64,000 nt of DNA from Actinotalea alkalitolerans. GTDB lineage: Bacteria; Actinomycetota; Actinomycetes; Actinomycetales; Cellulomonadaceae. The stretch spans positions 186,001 to 250,000 of the forward strand of contig NZ_JAMBPP010000006.1 in NCBI RefSeq assembly GCF_023369855.1. Direction: 5' to 3'. The notes beneath the pieces are model-generated. The model ran no database searches and was not told the DNA's origin. It saw nothing but the letters and a program-made list of their open reading frames with translations. Of the stretch, positions 17,567-24,053 are shown piece after piece. The position numbers were made by a program, and so were the translations under genes. Numbering within the stretch: position 1 is the stretch's first letter; each line of letters begins with the position of its first letter.

Positions 17567-19153
17567 ATGAGTGGGATGCGCAGACGCACGGCCGCGATCG
17601 CGGTCGCAGCACTGGCCACAACAGGTCTGGTGACCACGGCGGCCCCCGCGGTCTCCGGACCGCACCAGGACCGCGGCGGCAAGCACCAGGACCGAGGGCC
17701 CCATGACGGGGGCAAGCGCGGCGACCGCGCCGTCCTGACCGAGTACGCCGAGGACACCTGGGCCTCGTTCGAGGCGATGGCCCACCCGGACACGGGCCTG
17801 CCGGCCGACAACATCGACGGCGACCTCGACCCGGGCTCGCGGAGCGGCTACACGTCGCCGACCAACATCGGCGCCTACCTCTGGAGCACCGTGGTCGCCC
17901 GTGACCTGGGGATCATCAAGCGGGGCGAGGCCAAGCAGCGGATGGCCCAGACCCTCGCGAGCGTCGCCGAGCTCGAGCGCCACGAGGACTCGGGCATGTT
18001 CTACAACTGGTACGACGAGGCCACCGGGGAGAAGCTCTACGTCTGGCCGGACGACGGCAACCAGGTGTACCCCTTCCTGTCGAGCGTCGACAACGGGTGG
18101 CTGGCCACCGCGCTCGTCCTGGTCAAGAACGCCGAGCCGCGCCTCGCGGCGCAGGCCGAGGCGATCCGCTCGACCATGGACTTCGGCTTCTACTACGACC
18201 CGCCGGTCGGTCAGATCCGCGGCGGGTTCTGGGACGAGCCGCCGGCCGACCCCGCCGCGGTGCTCGACAACTACCGTGACCGGGGTCCCGACGTCTGGTA
18301 CACCGGCCACCACTACGGCACGCTCAACACCGAGCCGCGCATCGCGAGCTACCTGGGCATCGCGTGGGGCCAGATCCCGCCCGAGCACTACTTCCACATG
18401 TTCCGCACCTTCCCCGACACCTGCGACTGGAGCTGGCCCGAGCAGAAGCCGGTCGGCGAGTGGGAGCAGCACCTGGGTGTCGACGTCTTCCAGGGGGCCT
18501 ACCGCTACCGCGACATGCAGATCGTGCCGACCTGGGGCGGCTCGATGTTCGAGGCGCTCATGGTCGACCTGTTCATCCCCGAGTCCGACTGGGGTCCGCG
18601 CAGCTGGGGTGTCAACCACCCGCTGACCGTCCGGGCCCACATCGAGCACGGCATGGACGAGGCCGGCTACGGGTACTGGGGCTTCTCGCCGTCGAGCGAC
18701 CCGGCCGGTGGCTACCGCGAGTACGGTGTCGACCCGATCGGCATGGAGCCCAACGGGTACTCCTCCGACCAGGAGCGCACCGTCGTGGAGTCCGGCTGGG
18801 ACGACCCGGAGTGCTTCCGCGAGGCCAGCGAGCCCGAGGGGTACGGCGACGGCGTGGTGACGCCGCACGCGTCCTTCCTCGCGCTGCCGTACGACAAGGG
18901 CGCGGCGCTGACCAACCTCGCGAACATCCGTGACGACTTCGACGCGTACGGCCCCGGTGGCTTCTACGACGCGGTCGCGGTCGGCAGCGGGACGGTCGCC
19001 GAGCGGTACCTCTCCCTCGACCAGGGGATGATCATGGCCGCGCTGGGGAACGAGCTCAAGAACGACCGCGTGAAGTCCTACGTGGTCCGTGGTGACGTCA
19101 AGCGCGTCATCCGGCCGCTGCTGGGCATCGAGGAGTTCAACGCGGGCAGCTAG
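17567..19153 (+). CDS. Secreted glucoamylase-like hydrolase, GH144-type (candidate endo-beta-1,2-glucanase)
   Basis: 528 residues. ATG at 17567 has AAAGGA ten bases upstream; an earlier in-frame ATG lacks an RBS. A secretion signal (MRRRTAAIAVAALATTGLVT) ends around APAVSG. The rest is an alpha-helical toroid of the glucoamylase-like family (PF10091): WGFSPSSDPAGGYREYG, TPHASFLALPYDKGAALTNL, YGPGGFYDAV and LSLDQGMIMAALGNEL are its usual landmarks. Family GH144 in this group comprises endo-beta-1,2-glucanases and a sophorohydrolase. It is last in the operon, 25 bp after the GH3 gene. Secretion plus intracellular phosphorylase and glucosidase fits depolymerisation of extracellular beta-1,2-glucan. 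Other PF10091 specificities are not excluded. Confidence 0.72.
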   Translation: MSGMRRRTAAIAVAALATTGLVTTAAPAVSGPHQDRGGKHQDRGPHDGGKRGDRAVLTEYAEDTWASFEAMAHPDTGLPADNIDGDLDPGSRSGYTSPTNIGAYLWSTVVARDLGIIKRGEAKQRMAQTLASVAELERHEDSGMFYNWYDEATGEKLYVWPDDGNQVYPFLSSVDNGWLATALVLVKNAEPRLAAQAEAIRSTMDFGFYYDPPVGQIRGGFWDEPPADPAAVLDNYRDRGPDVWYTGHHYGTLNTEPRIASYLGIAWGQIPPEHYFHMFRTFPDTCDWSWPEQKPVGEWEQHLGVDVFQGAYRYRDMQIVPTWGGSMFEALMVDLFIPESDWGPRSWGVNHPLTVRAHIEHGMDEAGYGYWGFSPSSDPAGGYREYGVDPIGMEPNGYSSDQERTVVESGWDDPECFREASEPEGYGDGVVTPHASFLALPYDKGAALTNLANIRDDFDAYGPGGFYDAVAVGSGTVAERYLSLDQGMIMAALGNELKNDRVKSYVVRGDVKRVIRPLLGIEEFNAGS

Positions 19154-19160
19154 GGCATCG

Positions 19161-19218
19161 CCGTGGACGAGCGGGGAGCGCCACGGGAGACCGTGGGTCG
19201 CTCCCCGCTCGTCCGCGG
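19161..19218 (+). terminator. Very strong hairpin at the end of the beta-glucan operon
   Basis: Arms 19161-19180 and 19199-19218 pair over 20 bp (16 perfect plus one G-U and three more pairs). Continuing inward, CCACGG (19181-19186) pairs with CCGTGG (19191-19196) around a GAGA loop. It begins 7 bp after the GH144-type stop codon and also abuts a minus-strand gene remnant, so it could stop transcription from both sides. Confidence 0.8.
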
Positions 19219-19393
19219 TCAGCGGCGCGTGGGCCAGTCGAGGGATCCGGTCGAGGCACGGGTGACCACCCGGCCGGCGAGCTGCTCGACCCCGACCGAG
19301 GGGTCTCCGCGATCAACGCGAAGAGGCGTGGTGCCGCGATCCGTCCTCTGCCGCACGAGAGCAGGTGCTCGACTCTGGATGCCGACGGCGTGA
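19219..19393 (-). pseudogene. Possible 3' remnant of a LacI-type regulator
   Basis: Reading the minus strand gives an open stretch of about 57 codons ending in a stop at 19219-19221. Its end (VEQLAGRVVTRASTG, then SLDWPTRR) resembles the usual close of LacI-family proteins (P.RLVVRASTG). Upstream residues do not continue the LacI fold and no start is evident, so it would be a decayed fragment. The rest of the 336-bp gap to 19490 holds the operon terminator and a TAGCGT -10 box. Confidence 0.35.
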
Positions 19394-19424
19394 CCCGGGC
19401 CTACCCCCGGCCTGCCGCATCACG

Positions 19425-19430
19425 TAGCGT
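19425..19430 (+). promoter_or_regulatory. -10 element for the CBS-domain gene
   Basis: TAGCGT, a TANNNT-type -10 hexamer, lies 60 bp before the ATG and leaves room for a leader with the GGAGG RBS at 19476-19480. No convincing -35 was seen. Confidence 0.4.
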
Positions 19431-19489
19431 CATCGGTGGGGCCGCGACGACGCGGCACCGACCCGGGCGTGCGACGGAGGCCACCGATC

Positions 19490-19918
19490 ATGAGGATCAC
19501 CGAGGTGCTGAGACGCAAGGGCGACGAGGTCGTCACCATCTCGCCGCAGGTGGGGGTGAGAGAGCTGCTCAGCCTGCTCGCGGAGCACCGCATCGGTGCG
19601 CTCGTGGTGTCGGACGACGGCCAGCACGTCGACGGCATGGTCAGCGAGCGGGACGTCGTCCGGCGGCTGCACGAGGACGGCGACCGGGCCCTGGACGCGA
19701 CGGTCGGGCAGATCATGACCGCTGATGTGCAGACCTGCGGTCCTCAGGACACCGTCGACCACCTCATGGAGGTCATGACCGAGCACCGGGTGCGGCACGT
19801 CCCCGTCCTCGTGGACGGCCGGCTCGCGGGGCTCGTGAGCATCGGTGACGTGGTCAAGCACCGCCTGGCCGAGGTCCAGACCGAGCGCGACCAGCTCACC
19901 GCCTACATCACCGGCTGA
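19490..19918 (+). CDS. Two-CBS-domain protein
   Basis: 142 residues consisting of a tandem CBS pair: VREVLRRKG...VSPQVGVRELLSLLAEHRIGALVV-like first repeat and VGQIMTADVQTCGPQDTVDH with RHVPVLVDGRLAGLVSIGDV in the second. Such stand-alone pairs bind adenosine nucleotides and act as energy sensors. ATG 19490 is preceded by GGAGG at 9 bp, and the upstream in-frame ATG at 19436 lacks an RBS. It is a lone gene converging on the serine hydrolase gene. Confidence 0.85.
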   Translation: MRITEVLRRKGDEVVTISPQVGVRELLSLLAEHRIGALVVSDDGQHVDGMVSERDVVRRLHEDGDRALDATVGQIMTADVQTCGPQDTVDHLMEVMTEHRVRHVPVLVDGRLAGLVSIGDVVKHRLAEVQTERDQLTAYITG

Positions 19919-19954
19919 CCCCCCCCACCGAGCCCGCGCACCACCCCACCCCCG

Positions 19955-20031
19955 CCCGCACAGCCCCGCCCGCACAGCCCAGCCCCGCACCAGGCCCGCA
20001 CAGCCGAGCCCCGCACCCCGCCCGCACAGCC
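19955..20031. repeat. C-rich tandem repeat beside palindromic element 1
   Basis: Four copies of CCCGCACAGCC start at 19955, 19969, 19995 and 20021; the last two intervals are both 26 bp. The array lies between the convergent 3' ends of the CBS and serine hydrolase genes, immediately left of a hairpin element. Confidence 0.75.
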
Positions 20032-20043
20032 GAGCCCCGCACA

Positions 20044-20102
20044 CCCGAGATGGGCCTTTCCGTTGCTTTCCGACAGCGGAAAGCGACGGAAATCCCGACC
20101 TC
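20044..20102. repeat. Palindromic repeat element, copy 1
   Basis: The core TTTCCGTTGCTTTCCG (20057-20072) pairs with 20077-20092 over 15 of 16 positions around an ACAG loop. Outer arms 20047-20062 and 20087-20102 match imperfectly (12 of 16). The central 24 bases are identical at 19 positions to those of the element at 21456-21519, so the two are homologous dispersed repeats, REP-like. It may also act as a terminator for the convergent flanking genes. Confidence 0.7.
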
Positions 20103-20124
20103 GTCGGGTCTGGGTGCGTGCGGG

Positions 20125-21111
20125 TCAGGCGTCGTGGTTGACGGCGTGCTCGGCGAGCAGGGCGAAACCGTGCCGGTCGACCGAGGCGGAGGTCGCGGAC
20201 AGGATGACCACCCCGGTGCTCGCCTCCCGGTCCAGGCCGATCCAGGACCGGAAGCCCCCGGTGCCCCCGTTGTGCCAGACGACCGACCGACCCTTGACCT
20301 CGATGGTGATCCAGGCGGCGCCGATCCGGGCACCCCTGCCCAGCGGTGCGACCGGCTCGAGCGCCGCCGTGCCGGGGCATGATCCGTCGAGCAGCGCCGC
20401 GGTGAGACGGGCCATGTCGGTGATCGAGGAGCGGATCCCGCCCGCGGGTCCGATGGCCTCACCGGTCCACGGCTCGCGGGGCCGACCCGACCTGCTCGTC
20501 CCGGCCAGCGCACCCTCCTGTAGCTCCTCCGGCCTGGTCGGCACGTACGTGTGGTCCATGCCCAGCGGGGTGGTGATGCGCTCGCGCACCATGTCGGCGT
20601 AGGGCAGGTGAGCCGCGCTGGCGAGGGCGTGGCCGAGCAGCTCGAACCCGAGGTTGGAGTAGACCGCCGTCGGCCTGCCCAGCCTGACGTCTCGCACCTG
20701 GTCGAGCAGCCCTGGCAGGTCCTCTCCGTAGGGGTTGGTCCCTTGCCACCACAGGGCGATGCTGCGGCGCAGGGGTTGCGCGGAGCGGGGCAGCCGGGGC
20801 AGGCCCGAGCGGTGGGTGCTGAGAGCGTCGAGCCGTACGGCCGCCGCGGGGACGTCGCCCAGCGGGAGCAGCTCGCCCAACGTCGAGCCGGGGTCCACCT
20901 CGCCGCGGGCGATCGCATCGGCGTAGAGCAGGCCGGTGAAACCCTTGGAGATCGAGCCGATCTCCAGGTCCGCGTCGAGCCCGGCGCCGCGACCCGCGAC
21001 CCTCACGCCCCGGGACGTCACGACGGCGGCGGCGGCGACGGGACGACGCGGTCCCAGCAGCTCGCCGAGCCTGGTGGCGAGCTGCTGGTCGCCGTGCGTG
21101 GTCGGGCTCAC
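20125..21111 (-). CDS. Beta-lactamase-family (class C-like) serine hydrolase
   Basis: 328 residues. The catalytic SxxK is Ser53-Ile-Ser-Lys56 (GSISKGF), the YxN motif is YSN in AVYSNLGFELLG, and HNGGTGGF stands where the KTG triad lies. Family members include esterases, DD-peptidases and beta-lactamases. The GTG at 21111 overlaps the HTH gene's TGA by 4 bp, which fixes the start and indicates translational coupling. There is no signal peptide, so it is predicted to be cytoplasmic, unusual for a penicillin-binding-like fold. Natural substrate unknown. Confidence 0.85.
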   Translation of the reverse strand: MSPTTHGDQQLATRLGELLGPRRPVAAAAVVTSRGVRVAGRGAGLDADLEIGSISKGFTGLLYADAIARGEVDPGSTLGELLPLGDVPAAAVRLDALSTHRSGLPRLPRSAQPLRRSIALWWQGTNPYGEDLPGLLDQVRDVRLGRPTAVYSNLGFELLGHALASAAHLPYADMVRERITTPLGMDHTYVPTRPEELQEGALAGTSRSGRPREPWTGEAIGPAGGIRSSITDMARLTAALLDGSCPGTAALEPVAPLGRGARIGAAWITIEVKGRSVVWHNGGTGGFRSWIGLDREASTGVVILSATSASVDRHGFALLAEHAVNHDA

Positions 21112-21344
21112 GGCTGCGTGCCGAACAGGCGACGGCCGCCGTGCTTCTTGTGGACGGCCTGCTTGGAGACCCCCAGGGCGGTGGCGATCTGCAGCCAGGT
21201 CGCCCCGCTGGTGCGCGCCCGACGCACGAGCACGGCCTCGGTCCGTTCGACCTCGGCACGGAGCCGGCCCACCGCATCCAGGGCCAGCAATGGGTCCGGC
21301 ACCGCGGCCCGTGCCGCCAGGAGGCTCAGCTGATCGACATCCAT
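21108..21344 (-). CDS. Small helix-turn-helix DNA-binding protein
   Basis: 78 residues, mostly helical. The C-terminal half has an HTH (TWLQIATALGVSKQAVHKKH), as in the compact homeodomain-like actinobacterial regulators. It shares a 4-bp overlap with the serine hydrolase gene. Two nearly identical GTCAAN2AGGGTTGAC boxes lie directly upstream and cover its promoter, so it is probably an autoregulator controlling both genes. A TAGGGT -10 six bases before the ATG suggests a leaderless message. Confidence 0.75.
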   Translation of the reverse strand: MDVDQLSLLAARAAVPDPLLALDAVGRLRAEVERTEAVLVRRARTSGATWLQIATALGVSKQAVHKKHGGRRLFGTQP

Positions 21345-21346
21345 CC

Positions 21347-21392
21347 GTCAACCCTAATTGACTCCCCGCCCCACTCGTCAACCCTCATTGAC
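21347..21392 (-). promoter_or_regulatory. Double operator and promoter of the HTH/serine hydrolase operon
   Basis: On the minus strand, GTCAATTAGGGTTGAC (21347-21362) and GTCAATGAGGGTTGAC (21377-21392) differ at one base and are spaced 30 bp, three helical turns. Each is a partial palindrome (GTCAA...TTGAC). Box 1 contains the -10 TAGGGT (21351-21356) and box 2 contains a -35-like TTGACG (21376-21381), with a 19-bp spacer. Confidence 0.7.
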
Positions 21393-21452
21393 AGCCCCAG
21401 CCCCAGCCCCAGCCCCAGCCCCAGCCCCAGCCCCAGCCCCAGCCCCAGCCCC
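21393..21452. repeat. Hexanucleotide tandem repeat (AGCCCC)10
   Basis: Ten perfect copies of AGCCCC, starting at the last base of the second operator box and ending 3 bp before palindromic element 2. Perfect copies suggest recent slippage, so copy number may vary between strains. Confidence 0.95.
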
Positions 21453-21455
21453 TCC

Positions 21456-21519
21456 CCTCGAGATCGGGCTTTCCGCTGCTTTCCCGCCGCGGATAGCGAC
21501 GGAAAGCCCGATCTCGAGG
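21456..21519. repeat. Palindromic repeat element, copy 2
   Basis: Perfect 20-bp arms (21456-21475 and 21500-21519; left arm begins CCTCGAGATC) around a 24-base core homologous to that of copy 1 at 20063-20086. It lies 31 bp beyond the 3' end of the SRPBCC gene, so termination is a possible role. Confidence 0.85.
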
Positions 21520-21550
21520 CTGTGCGCGAGCGAGCGAGCGGCGAGTGGGT

Positions 21551-22054
21551 TCAGGCGGGGGTGTGTGCGTCCTGGGTGACGAGGGCGTCGATCTGGGACA
21601 TGGCGCCGGTGATGCCCTCGACCATGCCCATCTCGACCAGCTGGGCCATCTGCTGCGCGTCGGCGAACCGGGTGGTCAGTGACATCCGGGTGCCCTGGGG
21701 GATGGCCGTGAGCTCCACCCGGGCCCGGGTGGTCGGCATCGACTCGTCGGGCGCGCCGGTCTCGTCGGCGAAGCCGTCCTCGAACTCCACCGCGACGGGT
21801 TCCTCGACCGAGAGGATGTGCCACCAGCCGTGCGCCCGCTCGCCGTCGGGGCCGGTCATGAAGTAGTGCGTGCGTGAGCCGACCGTCAGGTCGTGCGTGA
21901 CGAAGGTGGCCGGCCAGGTCGGCGGGCCCCACCAGCGTTCGAGCTGGCGTACGTCTGCCCAGACCTGCCAGACGCGGGCGGGTGGCGCGGCGAGCTCGGA
22001 CACGATGCTGAAGGTGAGGGCCTCGACGTCCTGGTGGGTGCTGACAACACTCAT
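21551..22054 (-). CDS. SRPBCC/AHSA1-type ligand-binding domain protein
   Basis: 167 residues. The AHSA1-like helix-grip fold is indicated by FSIVSELAAPPARVWQVWAD, LERWWGPPTWPATF, GSRTHYFMTGPDG and the C-terminal helix (MAQLVEMGMVEGITGAMSQID). These proteins bind hydrophobic ligands or are of unknown role. The ATG at 22054 overlaps the ArsR stop (ATGA), and ArsR-SRPBCC pairs are a common actinobacterial arrangement in which the regulator controls the pair. Confidence 0.88.
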   Translation of the reverse strand: MSVVSTHQDVEALTFSIVSELAAPPARVWQVWADVRQLERWWGPPTWPATFVTHDLTVGSRTHYFMTGPDGERAHGWWHILSVEEPVAVEFEDGFADETGAPDESMPTTRARVELTAIPQGTRMSLTTRFADAQQMAQLVEMGMVEGITGAMSQIDALVTQDAHTPA

Positions 22055-22401
22055 GACACATCTCCTGGGAGGGGTTCGGCGAGGAGGTCCTCGATGCGGC
22101 CGATGCGTCCGCGCCAGATCTCCTCGTACTCGTCGAGCAGCCGTGCGGCCGCCTGGATGGTGCCGACGTCGCCGCGGACGATCTGCTCGCGACCGCGACG
22201 CTCCTTGGTGACCAGGGTGGCGCGCTCGAGCACCGCCACGTGCTTCTGCACCGCGGCGAAGCTCATCGGGTAGCGCTCCGCGAGCCTCGAGACCGAGGCC
22301 TCCTGCCGCAGCACCCGCGTGAGGATGTCTCGGCGGGTCGCGTCGGCCAGTGCCGCGAAGATCTGGTCCGCCTCGTCCTGGCCGATCCAATCTACAACCA
22401 T
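22051..22401 (-). CDS. ArsR-family transcriptional regulator
   Basis: 116 residues from ATG 22401; a GTG at 22422 would add seven residues. A winged HTH is seen in ADATRRDILTRVLRQEASVS and RYPMSFAAVQKHVAVLERATLV. No cysteine-based metal site is present. A TAACGT -10 (22410-22415) lies 8 bp upstream, supporting the ATG and a leaderless message. It is coupled to the SRPBCC gene by a 4-bp overlap. Confidence 0.88.
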   Translation of the reverse strand: MVVDWIGQDEADQIFAALADATRRDILTRVLRQEASVSRLAERYPMSFAAVQKHVAVLERATLVTKERRGREQIVRGDVGTIQAAARLLDEYEEIWRGRIGRIEDLLAEPLPGDVS

Positions 22402-22410
22402 GTGATTGTA
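22393..22410 (-). promoter_or_regulatory. Operator-like palindrome covering the ArsR start codon
   Basis: TACAACCATGTGATTGTA is an imperfect 18-bp palindrome (7 of the 8 outer pairs match) spanning the expected start of transcription and the ATG. Likely the ArsR protein's own operator. Confidence 0.5.
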
Positions 22411-22456
22411 CGTTACGCGCACGGCTCGACCCTGACAAGGGCGCGCGTCACCGAGG

Positions 22457-23974
22457 TCAGGGCTGGTTGAGGGCCACCGGTGGGGTCGGTCCCGCAGGGG
22501 TCCCGTTCGTCGAGGGTCCTGCCTGCTCCACGATCAGTCGCACGACCTGGGGGTCGGGCGGTCCGCCGGCCGGTGGGCGGGTGTACCAGTCGAGGTCGCC
22601 GCCGGCGCTCGGCCGCAGCGCCTCGACGAGGGTCGGGTCGATCGCCCGGATCTCCTTCTGGGCCTGGAGCAGCTGCTGGAGCTGCTGCAGACGCTGGAGC
22701 CCGACGGCGTCACCCTCGGTCGCGTCGAGCCCCGCCGAGAGCAGACGCTTCTCGCGCAGGTCGATCTCGCGGGTGAGCGTGGCCAGGTCGGCCTCCGCGG
22801 CCGCCGAGCGGGCAGCCCGCAGTGCCGCGTCGACCGAGGTCGCGCCCTCGATGCCACCGGCGAAGGCGGCGGGGACGCCGGCGAGCGCCTCGGCTGCGGT
22901 CGCCAGCACGGCGTCACCCTCGGTGCCGATGGTGGTCAGCAGGCCGTCGCCGTCGAAGGCCAGGCTGAGGCTGCGTCGTCCCCACCGGGACCGGGTCAGG
23001 GTGAACGCCTCGTGGGTGCTGTGCTCGTCGACCACCAGGTGCCGCGACCGGGCCAGGAGCAGCACCCGCGAGTCCTTGTGCTGCGTGACCGTGACCTCGA
23101 GCACGTCCGGTCGTCGGACCAGGATCTGGTCAGACCTGGGCGAGGGTGGCTCGGTCGTCGTCGTGCGGCCGCTCGCCGGTCGCACCCACGTGCCATGGAC
23201 CCCGATGCCGAAGTCCCGGGCGAGGGCTCCGAGCGTCGTGGGCGCGGGCGTCTCGGCAGGGCCGGGGCTGAAGGTGCCGGACGCGTGGCTGGTCGCGGGC
23301 AGTGCCGAGGGGGTGATCCGGAGCTCGAAGGGCTCCTCGGTGACCGTCCGTGTCGAGGCGCGCCAGGCGGCGTAGACGGCCTGGAGCCGACCGAGCTCCT
23401 CGGTCACGTCCCTGGACATCGCGGTCAGCTCGGCGAGCCGGCCGCGCGAGGCCCCCGGCTGCCCGATCGCCTGGTCGATCACCTGGTCCGTCTGCTCGCG
23501 GATCCTGCGGCGCCTGCGAAGCAGATCGATCGCACGGTCGTACTCTTCCTTCTTGACCTCGGCGAACTTGGTCGCCTCGAACGGGGTCGCGGCGCCCAGC
23601 GCCCGGGTGGCGTCCTCGAGGTCGGCCTGGTCCGAACCCAGCGCAGCCCAGCCGACGAGGCTGCCGGCGACCGTCACCACCGACGTGATGACCCTGCCCA
23701 GCGCACCCGTGGACTCCGACGCCGCGCTCGTGAGCCGTCCGTCGCTCGTCGTGGTGAAGGAGCTCTGGTACGCGCTCAGCCACCCCTTCGTGGGGGGCGT
23801 GACCGTCAGTGCCCGGTCATCGGCCTCGGTCACCACCGAGACGGTCGTGCCCGTGAGCTCGGCGACACCGTGCCTCGAGTCCGTGGTCGGGTAGAGCGTG
23901 TCCGTGCTGCGTCTGATCCGTCCTCGGACGACGATCCGGCTCACCGGCAGGCGGTACGTCACGGTCAGGTTCAT
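22457..23974 (-). CDS. Uncharacterised protein divergent from the CHAT-domain gene
   Basis: 505 residues from ATG 23974 (MNLTVTYRLPVSRIVVRGRI); no family recognised. The N-terminal ~75 residues look beta-rich. A short hydrophobic segment (VITSVVTVAGSLVGWAALG, ~95-113) could touch a membrane. Then comes a charged helical region (KKEEYDRAIDLLRRRRRIRE), a beta-rich middle, and a C-terminal coiled coil (LQRLQQLQQLLQAQKEIRAI, near 450) before a Pro-rich tail. It is transcribed head-to-head with the CHAT gene across 79 bp containing one 23-nt palindrome, so it is likely co-regulated and may be the CHAT protein's partner or target; that is inference. Confidence 0.75.
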   Translation of the reverse strand: MNLTVTYRLPVSRIVVRGRIRRSTDTLYPTTDSRHGVAELTGTTVSVVTEADDRALTVTPPTKGWLSAYQSSFTTTSDGRLTSAASESTGALGRVITSVVTVAGSLVGWAALGSDQADLEDATRALGAATPFEATKFAEVKKEEYDRAIDLLRRRRRIREQTDQVIDQAIGQPGASRGRLAELTAMSRDVTEELGRLQAVYAAWRASTRTVTEEPFELRITPSALPATSHASGTFSPGPAETPAPTTLGALARDFGIGVHGTWVRPASGRTTTTEPPSPRSDQILVRRPDVLEVTVTQHKDSRVLLLARSRHLVVDEHSTHEAFTLTRSRWGRRSLSLAFDGDGLLTTIGTEGDAVLATAAEALAGVPAAFAGGIEGATSVDAALRAARSAAAEADLATLTREIDLREKRLLSAGLDATEGDAVGLQRLQQLQQLLQAQKEIRAIDPTLVEALRPSAGGDLDWYTRPPAGGPPDPQVVRLIVEQAGPSTNGTPAGPTPPVALNQP

Positions 23975-24008
23975 CCTCGGCTCCGTCGCCCTGGTCCCTC
24001 GCACCACT

Positions 24009-24031
24009 CCTCCCGGTACCGTACCGGGAGG
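24009..24031. promoter_or_regulatory. 23-nt perfect palindrome between the divergent CHAT and partner genes
   Basis: An 11-bp arm (24009-24019, CCTCCCGGTAC), one central base, then the inverted arm (24021-24031). It lies 35 bp upstream of the 505-residue gene's ATG and 22 bp upstream of the CHAT gene's ATG. It is a good candidate for a shared operator. Confidence 0.65.
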
Positions 24032-24053
24032 GGAGCGGGAGGAACAGGACGAA

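Noticed and set aside
15100-17814. 904-codon minus-strand open frame across the GH3 and GH144-type genes
   Set aside because: It is antisense to two clearly coding genes, has no domain signature, and arises from GC-biased third positions.
20125-21519. Insertion sequence or integron cassette
   Set aside because: No transposase, integrase or target-site duplication was found; the flanking palindromes are noted as repeats only.
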